From Hyphomicrobiaceae bacterium (GTDB lineage Bacteria; Pseudomonadota; Alphaproteobacteria; Rhizobiales; Hyphomicrobiaceae), in NCBI GenBank assembly GCA_022844275.1, contig JALHMB010000001.1:930001-994000 (forward strand): a stretch of 64,000 nt of DNA, in the 5' to 3' direction. Below, piece by piece: positions 7,931 through 17,596 of the stretch. Every line of letters starts with the position of its first letter. The first letter of the stretch is position 1. The notes beneath the pieces were generated by a model. It did no database searches. It was not told the DNA's origin and was given only the letters and a program-made list of their open reading frames with translations. A program made the position numbers and the translations under genes.

Positions 7931-9234
7931 TGCTTCTAGATCTTCTGCCTGGACTGGCCATCATTGGTCTTCTGTTGGTCCTGCTGCTGACGCGTCTACC
8001 CATCGCATTTGCGCTCGCGGCCGCTGGCATGGTGGGCCTCGTCTCTGCGCGTCCGTGGCGTGCGGTGGAATTCCTACTCTCGACGTTCGCGTACAGCGCG
8101 ACTGCGAACTTCGCCTACATCGTGCTCCCGCTTTTCCTCTTCATGGGGCAGATGGCGTTTTCGGCGGGCCTTTCTCGGCAAGCATTTGACGCTGGACAGA
8201 AATGGCTCGGGCGCGTGCCTGGCGGTCTGGCCGCTGCGACGGTCTTCGGCTGCGCCGCATTCTCGACGATCTGCGGCTCAAGCGTAGCCACGGCTTCGAC
8301 CATGGCGCGCGTCGCGCTGCCCGAGATGCTGAGGAAGGGATACTCGGGGAAGCTCGCCGCCGGCTGTATCGCCGCTGGTGGCACGCTCGGAGTATTGATC
8401 CCTCCCAGCGGCATTCTGGTCGTCTACTCGATCGCGACGAACGTATCCCTCGTGAAGCTGTTCGTTGCCGCTCTGGTGCCCGGCATCCTGACGGCAATCA
8501 TCTACGTGATCGGCATCATTATCTGGGTCAAGCTGCAGCCCGAGATCGCACCGAACCCCAGGAGTGAGCCCAAGCCCACTTTGGGAGAGCGCTTCACTGC
8601 ACTCGGCCGGACTTGGGAACTCGCACTGCTCTTCGCGGCGGTGATGGGAACCATCTATCTCGGCGTGGCAACGGCGACCGAGGCCGCCGCTCTCGGTGCG
8701 CTCTTCGCGTTGATCGCAGTCTTGCGCCGTCCAGGCCGAAAGGGGGCCGTTCTCGAAGGGCTCCGCGATACGGGTACGGCAACCTGCTCGATCTTCGCGC
8801 TCGTGATCGGTGCAGGTCTGTTCAGTCTGGGGCTGTCCACTACTGGATTTCCAGCACATTTGGCAACGCTCGTTGCGGGACTGAATCTTTCTCAGACCGG
8901 CACGATCGTCCTCGTCCTTATACCCTTCCTGGTTCTCGGCTGCTTTGTGGACGGCCTGTCCATGATCCTGATCATGATGCCGATCGTATATCCGATCGTG
9001 CAGTCAGTCGGCTTCGACGGCGTGTTGTTCGGCCTGCTCGTCGTGAAGATGGTCGAAATCGGCGCCATCACGCCGCCCGTTGGTCTCAACGCTTTCGTCG
9101 TCAAGAGCATGGCGCCGAATATTGAACTTCGGGACGTGTTCTATGGCTGCATCCCGTTCGTGCTCCTCGAGTTGATGATCGTGGCCATGCTCATCACCTT
9201 CCCGCAGATAGCACTGTTCGCAGTGACTGACTGA
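7930..9234 (+). CDS. TRAP transporter large permease (DctM family)
   Basis: The 434-residue transport subunit with about 12 membrane segments. Family landmarks are visible: GSSVATASTMARVALPEM, the loop GTLGVLIPPSGILVVYS, and ITPPVGLNAFVVK near the C-terminus. The ATG at 7930 overlaps the dctQ stop; an upstream in-frame extension lies inside dctQ and is rejected. It uses a sodium or proton gradient to move the ligand bound by the DctP proteins. No further gene follows on this strand, so the operon ends here. Confidence 0.92.
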   Translation: MLLDLLPGLAIIGLLLVLLLTRLPIAFALAAAGMVGLVSARPWRAVEFLLSTFAYSATANFAYIVLPLFLFMGQMAFSAGLSRQAFDAGQKWLGRVPGGLAAATVFGCAAFSTICGSSVATASTMARVALPEMLRKGYSGKLAAGCIAAGGTLGVLIPPSGILVVYSIATNVSLVKLFVAALVPGILTAIIYVIGIIIWVKLQPEIAPNPRSEPKPTLGERFTALGRTWELALLFAAVMGTIYLGVATATEAAALGALFALIAVLRRPGRKGAVLEGLRDTGTATCSIFALVIGAGLFSLGLSTTGFPAHLATLVAGLNLSQTGTIVLVLIPFLVLGCFVDGLSMILIMMPIVYPIVQSVGFDGVLFGLLVVKMVEIGAITPPVGLNAFVVKSMAPNIELRDVFYGCIPFVLLELMIVAMLITFPQIALFAVTD

Positions 9235-9360
9235 TGGCGTGCCAATGCGCGCTTCGATCTTTCACCGGCTTCGGAGATGTCAGCGAAACCGAACGTTTAC
9301 TAGATGCTAAACGCATGTTGCGTTAGTCAGCGATGGCACCTGCGTCGATTTCGATAAAGT

Positions 9361-9396
9361 AGTGCGCGGGGGGCTTCGGCTGGTCTGTCGCGCACT
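9361..9396. terminator. Inverted repeat between convergent genes
   Basis: Perfect 8-bp arms AGTGCGCG (9361-9368) and CGCGCACT (9389-9396) with a 20-nt loop lie between the end of the TRAP operon and the end of the convergent LysR gene. It would form a hairpin in both transcripts, but there is no clear T-run on either side. Confidence 0.45.
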
Positions 9397-9414
9397 GTTA
9401 CCGGATTACTGAGC

Positions 9415-10314
9415 CTACGCCCCGATCTTCGCAAAGCGCATGGTCTTAAGCTGCTTCTTGAGTGCCATCATGAACGCGCGCACGAGCGGTACTCCGAGCC
9501 GCCCCTGTGGTGTCGATGCAAAGATCTCGACGCTGCCCGAGCGAATTCTCGGTAAAACAGGCATCAGTTCTCCCCGTGCCACGAACCCGTTAGCGAGGAA
9601 TTCGGGTAGAGCTGCGATTGCATGTCCAGCTGAAGCTACGAAGCAAGCAGCCTCGGGATCGTTGACGGTGCATATGACGCGCAAGCGCTGTTCCCAATAT
9701 CGATGGCCGTCGCTAAGGCGAAGGGATACGTCCTCCGTCGCGTCGTTCGAAGTTTTGATGGTCGGATGTTTTTCCAGGTCGCTCCCGTGCGCGATCAACT
9801 TGGCAACCTGTGGCGCGGCATACAGCTTCAGGTCTGCCGAGGCGAGCTTGGTGCGGATCAGATAAGGGGCCGTGGGCTCTGAAATCTGGATGGCGAGGTC
9901 GAATTCATCTCGAAGTGGGTCAACTGGCTCGTTGGAAAACTTCAAGCTGACTCTGACGTTGGTGTAGTCGGCCAGAAAGCGCCCTACTAGTGGTGCGAGC
10001 ACCAGCCGGCCGAACAGGAACGGCGCGGCGATCCTTAGGCTACCGCTGTCTCCGCTGCGTGTCGCATCGGCTATCGCGCGGGCGCCTGCCATCGCGATCC
10101 TGATGGCCTCTGCCGGACCGGAGAGGTCGTTCGCGAGAGCGGTCGGACGGAGCCTCCGCGACGTGCGATCGAACAGCGGCGCGCCTGCGTCTTTCTCGAG
10201 GCGTTGCAGTCGTCGGCTTATTGTTGCTTTGGGTTCTCCGAGCTTTCGCGCAGCCCTAGTGATGCCACCCTCTCTGATGATCGCATCGAGCAACAGAAGA
10301 TCGCCAGGGTCCAT
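9415..10314 (-). CDS. LysR family transcriptional regulator
   Basis: A regulator of about 299 residues with an N-terminal helix-turn-helix (GGITRAARKLGEPKATISRRLQ) and a C-terminal periplasmic-binding-like sensor domain. The methionine of MDPGDLLLLDAI at 10314 is preferred. It gives the usual LysR length and leaves a perfect inverted repeat (10325-10361) in front of the gene as its likely operator. Upstream in-frame starts would place that repeat inside the gene. It is divergent from an isochorismatase-fold hydrolase, its probable target. The subtype resembles the AaeR/PtxR-like group that has a short N-terminus. Confidence 0.88.
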   Translation of the reverse strand: MDPGDLLLLDAIIREGGITRAARKLGEPKATISRRLQRLEKDAGAPLFDRTSRRLRPTALANDLSGPAEAIRIAMAGARAIADATRSGDSGSLRIAAPFLFGRLVLAPLVGRFLADYTNVRVSLKFSNEPVDPLRDEFDLAIQISEPTAPYLIRTKLASADLKLYAAPQVAKLIAHGSDLEKHPTIKTSNDATEDVSLRLSDGHRYWEQRLRVICTVNDPEAACFVASAGHAIAALPEFLANGFVARGELMPVLPRIRSGSVEIFASTPQGRLGVPLVRAFMMALKKQLKTMRFAKIGA

Positions 10315-10324
10315 GGCACGTTCC

Positions 10325-10361
10325 AAAAGTGGGATGTTGGATTCCATAGTGTCCCACTTTT
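10325..10361. promoter_or_regulatory. Inverted repeat, likely LysR operator
   Basis: Perfect 10-bp arms AAAAGTGGGA (10325-10334) and TCCCACTTTT (10352-10361) are separated by 17 bp. The repeat sits between the LysR gene and the divergent hydrolase gene, 11 bp upstream of the chosen LysR start. Its position suits autoregulation and activation of the hydrolase. Confidence 0.55.
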
Positions 10362-10427
10362 GCGACTTCCCCGCACGCCCCATTTTCGTTTCTGCGGGTA
10401 AGGAATTCAACGGTATCGGAGCAGGTC

Positions 10428-11189
10428 ATGATTTCTTTTAAAGGGACGCGGGAAAGACGGGCGCTTCAGGCTGCGACCGCAGCGCTGGCAATAGCGCTGT
10501 GCAGTGGAGCAGGGCTAAAGGCTCAGAACGTGAGCAGGCCGCCAGGTACAAACCCGGCACTCAGTGGATTTTCGCCAGCCAACTCCGCGCTGGTGTACGT
10601 CGACTACGTCACCGGCCTCGATAACTTGATGACGACCATCCCAGGGAAGCAGTATCGCAATAACATCGCGGCGTTTGCGAAATTCAGCACGTTATTCAAG
10701 ATGCCTACGGCCATAGTTGGCGAGGAAAATGATTACTATGGAACGTTTCTACCCGAGATTAAAAAGCTGGTCAGTGACGGCGCCAAGACGTTTGCGCCGC
10801 GATCGTCGCCGACGTCCTACACCCCGGATTTCGCGGCTTGGCTCAAGTCTACAGGGCGTCAGAACGTAATTATCGGCGGGATCTCGATCGACAATTGCAC
10901 GTTGCACACGTCGCTCGACCTCTTGCGCAATGGCTACAACGTCTTCGTTGTCGTTGACGTGTCGAGCACCAATAGCAAGCTTGCCGAAGACGCAGCAATT
11001 CAACGTTTGATTCAGGCCGGCGCCGTGCCAGTTAGCTGGCTGAACGCCCTGACTGAACTAGGAACGGACTTCGCCGGGCCTCATGGCAAGGGAATGATGG
11101 AGATCATCCAGGCGCATTGGCCAGCGTCTACTGTGGGCGAGGTCAACGATACGACGCCCGATGGCCGAGGTATGCAACTGCCAAGGTAG
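10428..11189 (+). CDS. Exported isochorismatase-fold (YcaC-like) cysteine hydrolase
   Basis: A 253-residue protein. The N-terminus has a basic region (RERR), a hydrophobic stretch and a likely cleavage after GLKA, so it is probably exported. The mature part resembles YcaC-type isochorismatase hydrolases: an early acidic site in YVDYVTGLDN and the nucleophile Cys in GISIDNCTLHTSLDLL, followed by NVFVVVDVSST. These enzymes usually cleave amide or vinyl-ether bonds. The ATG at 10428 follows GGAG. The gene faces a LysR regulator. A signal peptide is unusual for this fold; it could be a signal-anchor. The substrate is unknown. Confidence 0.8.
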   Translation: MISFKGTRERRALQAATAALAIALCSGAGLKAQNVSRPPGTNPALSGFSPANSALVYVDYVTGLDNLMTTIPGKQYRNNIAAFAKFSTLFKMPTAIVGEENDYYGTFLPEIKKLVSDGAKTFAPRSSPTSYTPDFAAWLKSTGRQNVIIGGISIDNCTLHTSLDLLRNGYNVFVVVDVSSTNSKLAEDAAIQRLIQAGAVPVSWLNALTELGTDFAGPHGKGMMEIIQAHWPASTVGEVNDTTPDGRGMQLPR

Positions 11190-11347
11190 TCGCTGGCATT
11201 GGCGGCCAGCGAATTGCGTCAGCGTTGATGGTCAGTGCAGGTAGCCGGTTCGACGAAGCACGCCATACTCCAGCTCTAGCCCTTGGTGCCCAATAGCCGG
11301 GGCGTAACACTCGTAACCAGCGCCGTCGCGTCAAATCCCGGAGCCAC

Positions 11348-13612
11348 CTTGTCGTAGTCGCGGTCAACGTCCTCCAGCTCGGCGAGCGCCTTAACGCAGC
11401 CATTGCCGAGATCCGCCAGACCATCCCCGTCGGTATCGAGATCGAGCAGATCGCCGATCAGCCGCGCGTTGTGGCGGCACCCGTCGGCGAGTTCCTGACC
11501 TCGTTTGCGGAGGCTCTCGCGATCGTACTGCTAGTCAGCTTACTCTCGCTCGGATGGCGGACGGGGATCGTCGTCGCGCTCTCGGTGCCGCTCGTGCTCG
11601 CTGTAGTATTCGTGGTGATGCAGTCGCTCGGCATGAACCTCGACCGCATCACGCTCGGCGCATTGATCATCGCTCTTGGACTCCTCGTCGACGACGCAAT
11701 CATCGCCATCGAGATGATGATGGTGAAGATGGAACAGGGCTTCGATCGTCTGAGAGCCGCCGCATTCGCCTGGGACTCGACGGCGTTTCCGATGCTGACG
11801 GGTACGCTCGTCACCGCAGCCGGATTCCTGCCCGTCGGCTTCGCGCAGTCGACGGCCGGTGAGTACGCCGGCAACATCTTCTGGGTCGTCGGGCTGGCGC
11901 TCGTCGTCTCATGGCTGGTGGCCGTCGTCTTCACCCCCTACCTTGGCGTGAAGCTGCTGCCGAACGTTCGTTCGGACGGCGCCCATGGAAACCATGCGGC
12001 CGACGCCAGCTACAATACGCGGCTCTACGGTGGCTTGCGCCGCGTCGTCACCTGGTCGTTGCGCCGCCGCTGGACGGTGATCGCCGCGACGATCGCTTCA
12101 TTCGTCGCCGCCGGCGTCGGCATGGGCTTCGTGCAGCAGCAGTTCTTCCCGACCTCATCACGTCCGGAGCTGTTCATCGAGGTTCGCATGCCTGAGGGCA
12201 CCTCGATCGAGGCGACTGCCGCCGCCGCGCGCAAGGCCGAGCAACTGCTGAAGGATGATGCGGACGTCGCCCACTACACCACCTATGTCGGCCAGGGCAG
12301 CCCGCGTTTCTTCCTCGCCCTCAATCCGGTCCTGCCCAATCCGAGCTTCGCGCTCACCGTGATCATGACGAAAGATTCTGCAGCCCGCGAGCGCCTGAAG
12401 GCGAAGCTCGAGGCGGCTGTTGCCGACGGCGCGGTGCCGGAAGCGCGTGTCCGCATCGACCGGCTCAACTTCGGTCCGCCGGTCGGCTTCCCCGTCCAGT
12501 TCCGCGTTGTCGGTCCGGACGCCGAAAAGGTGCGCGAGATCGCCGGGCAGGTGCGCGAGATCATGCGCACGGAGCCCAATGCGGTCGACGCACAGCTCGA
12601 ATGGAGCGAGCAGGTGAAGAAGGTGCAGCTCTCCGTCGATCAGGATCGTGCTCGCGCCTTCGGCCTCAACACGCAGGAGATTGCTCAGACGCTGCAGACA
12701 CTGCTCTCTGGCATCGCGGTTTCGGAGTACCGCGAGGGCACCGAGCTGATCCGCGTCGTCGTGCGTGCCGCACAGGAGGAGCGTCTTGATCTCGCGCGTC
12801 TCGGCGACTTGACGATCCTGACGCCGAGCGGCGCTGCCGTGCCACTGACGCAAGTGGCTCAGATTTCCTTCGGCTTTGAGGAGCCGATCCTGTGGCGCCG
12901 TAACCGCGACCTGACGTTGACCGTCCGCTCGGACGTTGCGCCGGGCGTACAGGCGCCGACCGTCACCAACGCGATCCTGCCGAAGCTCGCGGCCCTTAAG
13001 GCCGATCTCCCCGTTGGCTACCGGATCGATACCGGCGGTGCGATTGAGGAGAGCGCGAAGGCCAATGCCGCGCTGTTCAAAGTGTTTCCGATCATGTTCC
13101 TGGTCATGCTGACACTGTTGATGATCCAGCTTCAGAGCTTCGCGAAGCTGTTCCTGGTCTTCAGCACGGCGCCGCTCGGCATCATCGGCGCGGTGGCCGC
13201 ATTGCTCATCTTCAATGCTCCGTTTGGCTTCGTCGCGCTGCTTGGCGTCATTGCGCTAGCCGGCATGATCATGCGCAACACCGTAATCCTGGTCGACCAG
13301 ATTGACCACGATATCGACGCGGGGCTCAGCACTTGGAATGCGATCGTCGAGAGCGCCGTCAGACGTGCTCGCCCGGTCGTGCTGACGGCGCTCGCAGCCA
13401 TCCTCGCCATGATCCCTCTGTCACGCAGTGTTTTTTGGGGGCCGATGGCGATCAGCATGATGGGCGGATTGCTGATTGCGACAGTCCTGACGCTTGTATT
13501 TTTGCCAGCGCTCTACGCGGCGTGGTTCCGGGTGCGACCAGAACCTGCCGGCGAGGATCTCGACGCCGCCGGAGTGCAGGCCCCTGTGTGCAGTTTACGA
13601 GCTGCTGCGTGA
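11348..13612 (+). pseudogene. 5'-truncated RND efflux transporter permease (AcrB/HAE1 family)
   Basis: The open frame encodes the central and C-terminal parts of an RND pump. Similarity begins near 11348 with a stretch like NVLQLGERLNAAIAEI and continues through the DQP motif, the first long membrane block including GLLVDDAIIAIEM (transmembrane segment 4 charged motif), the second periplasmic loop, and the final membrane block ending near 13550. A full pump has about 1,030-1,050 residues. Roughly the first 300 are absent, including the first membrane helix and the first half of the porter domain. A stop lies in frame at 11294. No membrane fusion protein is nearby. The product could still be translated from GTG 11471, but a working pump is unlikely. 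Confidence 0.8.
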
Positions 13613-13660
13613 GCAGAGAACGGGCTTTCTGTGAATGGACTTCGCGGCTCCGGGCGGGCG

Positions 13661-14665
13661 CTACTTGTTCCTCGCTGCTCCCACTCGGTAGTGACGGGAT
13701 CGCTTGGAAGTCGTGCGATAGCGAACGTGATTGGCTTCCTCGGTTGCCAGAAGCGGGTCGTGTTCGCGCTCCTTGAAAAAGCTCCAGATCTTGCTCGTCA
13801 GCGCGTTCTCTTGCTGACGCATCCTGTAAAGCATGATGTCGAGCGGGATCTGCCAGCGACTCGCGCCGGCCTGCGCCAGCACACCAGCCTCGAGATCCGG
13901 CGCCACAAGGCTTTTCGGTAGCCACGCTAGGCCGGTGCCGTCTCGTACCCGAATGCGCAGGGCGCCCGCCATCGAGTTCTCGTACACCACCTGCAGGCGC
14001 GTGCGCAATTCGTGGGAGCGCAACAACGGTTCGATGTGCAGGCTGATCGGCGCCGCCGCACCGAAGCGCAGAAAAGGGATAGCCACGCCATTGCGGCGAT
14101 CAAGGGTGAGCAGCGGACGCCCGTCCGGCCCTTGCTTGGCGACCGGGATCAGCATGTCTCGGCCGATGCGGACGCCCTCGACTTCGCGCAGCCCCGCGAT
14201 GGGCGACACCTTTCGGCTCGCGTAGGCAATCACGAAGTCCACAGCGCCGGCTTCGAGATCGTGCAGGCAGTTTGGCAGATCGTCGGCGCGCAGGCGTGAC
14301 ATCACGGGGCCAAAACTGCTCTCGAATGACTGTAGCCATGCGGGATAGAAGCGCCAACCGATGGAATGCTGAGCCGCGAACTTCACCGTATAGCGGTCCG
14401 GAAGCGACTGCGCCTCGCGGATGCTTCTGCGCTCGCTTTCGAGGCGCGAGAGGGCCTGCTGCCCCGCCTCGAGCATCTGCACGCCCGCTCCGGTGAGCTT
14501 GACGGGATGGCGAGTGCGGTCCACGAGCGCCGCCCCGACCCAATCCTCCATCGCCTTGATGCGCCGGCTGAGGGCCGGCTGGCTCAGGTGACTGAGCTTC
14601 GCCGCCCGGGAGAAGTTTCCCGTCCGCGCCAGATGCTCGAGATCGCGGACCCAGGAGAGGTTCAT
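13661..14665 (-). CDS. LysR family transcriptional regulator
   Basis: A 334-residue regulator. The N-terminal helix-turn-helix reads GNFSRAAKLSHLSQPALSRRIK, and the sensor domain follows from about residue 90. The C-terminus has an extra basic tail of about 30 residues. It is divergent from the cysteine desulfhydrase-like gene and ABC importer, which it most likely controls. A perfect T-N11-A palindrome lies 15 bp upstream of its ATG. It ends 48 bp from the convergent pump remnant. Confidence 0.9.
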   Translation of the reverse strand: MNLSWVRDLEHLARTGNFSRAAKLSHLSQPALSRRIKAMEDWVGAALVDRTRHPVKLTGAGVQMLEAGQQALSRLESERRSIREAQSLPDRYTVKFAAQHSIGWRFYPAWLQSFESSFGPVMSRLRADDLPNCLHDLEAGAVDFVIAYASRKVSPIAGLREVEGVRIGRDMLIPVAKQGPDGRPLLTLDRRNGVAIPFLRFGAAAPISLHIEPLLRSHELRTRLQVVYENSMAGALRIRVRDGTGLAWLPKSLVAPDLEAGVLAQAGASRWQIPLDIMLYRMRQQENALTSKIWSFFKEREHDPLLATEEANHVRYRTTSKRSRHYRVGAARNK

Positions 14666-14679
14666 CGCGCTGTGCGCCT

Positions 14680-14698
14680 TTATGCGTCTGACGCATAA
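14680..14698. promoter_or_regulatory. LysR-type T-N11-A operator
   Basis: TTATGCGT-CTG-ACGCATAA is a perfect palindrome with 8-bp arms. Its core TGCGTCTGACGCA fits the LysR consensus T-N11-A exactly. It lies between the LysR start (14665) and the divergent PLP-enzyme gene (14783). Confidence 0.7.
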
Positions 14699-14782
14699 TG
14701 CTAGAAGATCATTGCATTGGAAGCAAATTCAGAAATCCTGCTCCATGTTTGCCAACGATAGGCAAGCAGTGGGGCGGCGAAC

Positions 14783-15844
14783 ATGGCAACAACTCCGGCT
14801 CATCCACAATCCGGCAGGTGGATCGATTTCGACCGCTATCCGCGTGTGCGCCTCAGCCACCTGCCCACGCCTATCGAACCGCTGGAGCGGCTCAGCGCAC
14901 ACCTGGGCGGCCCACGCCTCTTCATCAAGCGAGATGACTGCACGGGCCTTGCCACGGGTGGCAACAAGGCGCGCAAACTCGAATTCCTCGTTGGCGAGGC
15001 TCTGAAGCAGAACGCGGACATGCTGGTGACGCAGGGGGCCGTGCAATCGAACCATGTGCGGCAGACCGCGGCGGCAGCCTGTCGCTTCGGCCTCAAATCG
15101 CATGCTCTGCTCGAACGCCGGGTGCCCAACGTGGCAGCCGCCTACGAAGAGACCGGCAACGTGCTGCTCGACAAGATGTTCGGCGCCACTCTGGAGTTCC
15201 GCCCCTCGGGGCTCGACATGAACGCAGAAGCGCAATCCGTCACGGAACGCCTGCGAGACGAGGGACATCGGCCCTATTTCATCCCGGGCGGCGGTTCGAA
15301 TGCCATCGGTGCGCTAGGCTATGCCGCCTGCGCGCAAGAAATCGTGCAGCAGTGCCATGAAAGCGGCCTGTTCTTCCAGTGGCTCGTGACACCCACGGGC
15401 AGCACAGGCACGCACGCCGGGTTGATCGCCGGGCTGCACGCAGTCGGCGTTGAGCTGCCCGTCATGGGAGTCAGCGTCCGACAGAAAAAAGAGCGACAGG
15501 TTGGCGCCGTGCTTGCCTTGGCGCAGGCGACCGCAACCCTGCTCGAAGCGACGCCCGTTTCGTCCAGCAGGACGCTCGTCGAGGATGCCTACGTGGGCGA
15601 GGGCTACGGCATTCCTGCCGCCTCGACACTGGAAGCAATCACCCTGACCGCGCGCACCGAAGGTATCCTGCTTGACCCCGTCTACACCGGCAAAGGCATG
15701 GCAGGCCTGATCGGGCTAGTGCGCCAGGGTTTCTTCAGGCCTACCGACAATGTCCTCTTCCTGCATACCGGAGGTTCGACCGCGCTGTTCGCTTATGAGG
15801 ATGCCGTAGCGGAGCGTTCCATCAAGCTTCGCAAAGCCAGCTGA
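14783..15844 (+). CDS. PLP-dependent D-cysteine desulfhydrase / L-cysteate sulfo-lyase family enzyme
   Basis: A 353-residue fold-type II PLP enzyme of the ACC deaminase/D-cysteine desulfhydrase family. The PLP lysine is in GGNKARKLEF (about residue 62), the substrate loop is QGAVQSNHVRQTAAAA, and a phosphate-binding loop is seen at TPTGSTGTHAG. Members release sulfide or sulfite plus ammonia and pyruvate from D-cysteine or L-cysteate, or deaminate 1-aminocyclopropane-1-carboxylate. The gene is divergent from a LysR regulator and followed by a dipeptide-type ABC importer, so an imported amino acid or peptide may be the source of substrate. Sequence alone does not decide between D-cysteine and cysteate. 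Confidence 0.85.
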   Translation: MATTPAHPQSGRWIDFDRYPRVRLSHLPTPIEPLERLSAHLGGPRLFIKRDDCTGLATGGNKARKLEFLVGEALKQNADMLVTQGAVQSNHVRQTAAAACRFGLKSHALLERRVPNVAAAYEETGNVLLDKMFGATLEFRPSGLDMNAEAQSVTERLRDEGHRPYFIPGGGSNAIGALGYAACAQEIVQQCHESGLFFQWLVTPTGSTGTHAGLIAGLHAVGVELPVMGVSVRQKKERQVGAVLALAQATATLLEATPVSSSRTLVEDAYVGEGYGIPAASTLEAITLTARTEGILLDPVYTGKGMAGLIGLVRQGFFRPTDNVLFLHTGGSTALFAYEDAVAERSIKLRKAS

Positions 15845-15990
15845 TGCGCCACTCGGATTCTCTGGCGAGCAGGCGTCGCGCGCGTGTTTCGCCCAAGCAG
15901 ACTAATGTTCTCGCGCACCAGATGTGCGATCGCACAAAGGCCTATGCTAGACTTCACCATGGCAAGTTCAGTCCAGGAGGAAATGCCACG

Positions 15991-17577
15991 ATGCGAGCAT
16001 TGACGAAATCACTGATCCTCATGGCGGCTGCAATCACGATGGCTTGCGGCCCGGCTCACGCGCAGAAGTCAGGCGGCACGCTTGTGCAGATCACCCAGCC
16101 CGAGCCTCCAAACCTTGCGCCGTACATTTCGACCTCTGGGCCGATCGGCCAGGTGACCGCGAAAGTCTTCGACGGCCTGCTTGAGTACGATTTCGATCTC
16201 AAGCCCAAGCTTGGTCTCGCCGAGAGCTTCACCGTGTCGCCCGACGGCAAGACGGTCACCTTCAAACTGCGGCGCGGCGTGACGTTCCATGATGGCAAAC
16301 CGTTCACGTCGGCCGACGTGCAATTCACGATCATGGACGTGCTGAAGACCAACCACCCCCGCGGCATCGCCACCTTCAAGGAGGTGACGGCCGTCGAGAC
16401 GCCGGACGAGACCACCGCGATCTTCAAGCTCGCCAATCCAGCACCTTACATGATGGCGGCACTCTCGGGCTACGAGAGCCCGATCCTTCCGAAGCACGTC
16501 TATGGCGTGGGTGACATCAAGACCCATCCGAATGCCAATGCGCCAGTGGGGACGGGGCCGTTCAAGTTCGTTGAGTGGCGCCGCGGCGAATTCGTGCGCC
16601 TCGATAGGAACACGACCTATTGGCGCCAGGGGCGACCGTTCCTCGACCGTATCGTCGTGCGCTTCATCGCCGACGCATCCACCCGCACGGCAGCTCTGGA
16701 AAAGGGCGAGGCGCACATCGCCGGCTTCGGTGCCGTGCCCTACAACGACGTCAGGAAACTTTCGGCTCTTCCGTCTGTCGAAGTGACGACCAAAGGTTAC
16801 GAGATGATCTCGCCGCTTGTGGAGATGGTCATCAATACGAAGAAGGCGCCGTTCGACAACGTCAAGGTGCGCCAGGCGATCAACTACGCGCTGGACCGCA
16901 AATTCGTGATCGACAACGTCTGGTTCGGATTCGGCAAGGCGGCCGTGGGGCCCATCAGCTCGAACTTCGAGCCATCGGGACTATTCGGCGCCGGCGTCGA
17001 CTTCACGGTCCCAGATCGTATAGAACGTGCCAACAAGCTGCTGGACGAAGCAGGCTTCCCCCGCAAGGCGGACGGCACGCGCTTTGAGATGGTGCATGAC
17101 ATCACTCCCTACGGCGAGGAATGGCAGCGCTTCGGCGAAGCGGTGCAGCAGGCACTTGCCGCCGTTGGCATCAAGGCCACGCTCCGCTACGAGGACGTCG
17201 CGAAGTGGCTCAAGCGTATCTACACCGACTACGACTACGATATGAGTTCGAACTTCCTCTACAATCTGGCGGACCCGGTGCTGGGCGTGCACCGCGGCTT
17301 CCACTCGGATCGAATCAAGAAGGGCACCGTGTTCGTCAACGGCTCGCAGTGGTCGAGCCCGGAGACGGACGCGCTTATGGACAAGGCCACGACCGAAGCC
17401 GACGCTGCCAAGCGCGGCGCCCTCTATCGCGAGCTCGTCACTAAGGTGACGGAAGCGAGCCCGGTCATTTATGTTCACGAACTCAAGTTCCCGACCATCA
17501 TCAACAAGCAGTACAAAAACCTGATCGACTCGCCGCTGGGCATCTATGGCAACTACGCCAACGCCTATCGCGAGTAG
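15991..17577 (+). CDS. ABC transporter solute-binding protein, peptide/opine family (SBP_bac_5)
   Basis: A periplasmic binding protein of 528 residues for oligopeptides, opines or nickel. The ATG at 15991 follows a strong AGGAGG, and a signal peptide ends near GPAHA-QKSGG. Family landmarks include the N-terminal LVQITQPEPPNLAPYIST, the FDGLLEYD and GLAESFTVSPDGKTVTFKLR stretches, and GTGPFKFVEW. It starts 146 bp after the PLP enzyme, and the permeases follow, so this block is a complete importer. The frame upstream to 15844 is not likely to be translated. Confidence 0.9.
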   Translation: MRALTKSLILMAAAITMACGPAHAQKSGGTLVQITQPEPPNLAPYISTSGPIGQVTAKVFDGLLEYDFDLKPKLGLAESFTVSPDGKTVTFKLRRGVTFHDGKPFTSADVQFTIMDVLKTNHPRGIATFKEVTAVETPDETTAIFKLANPAPYMMAALSGYESPILPKHVYGVGDIKTHPNANAPVGTGPFKFVEWRRGEFVRLDRNTTYWRQGRPFLDRIVVRFIADASTRTAALEKGEAHIAGFGAVPYNDVRKLSALPSVEVTTKGYEMISPLVEMVINTKKAPFDNVKVRQAINYALDRKFVIDNVWFGFGKAAVGPISSNFEPSGLFGAGVDFTVPDRIERANKLLDEAGFPRKADGTRFEMVHDITPYGEEWQRFGEAVQQALAAVGIKATLRYEDVAKWLKRIYTDYDYDMSSNFLYNLADPVLGVHRGFHSDRIKKGTVFVNGSQWSSPETDALMDKATTEADAAKRGALYRELVTKVTEASPVIYVHELKFPTIINKQYKNLIDSPLGIYGNYANAYRE

Positions 17578-17596
17578 CACATCTCGACGCTTGCGG

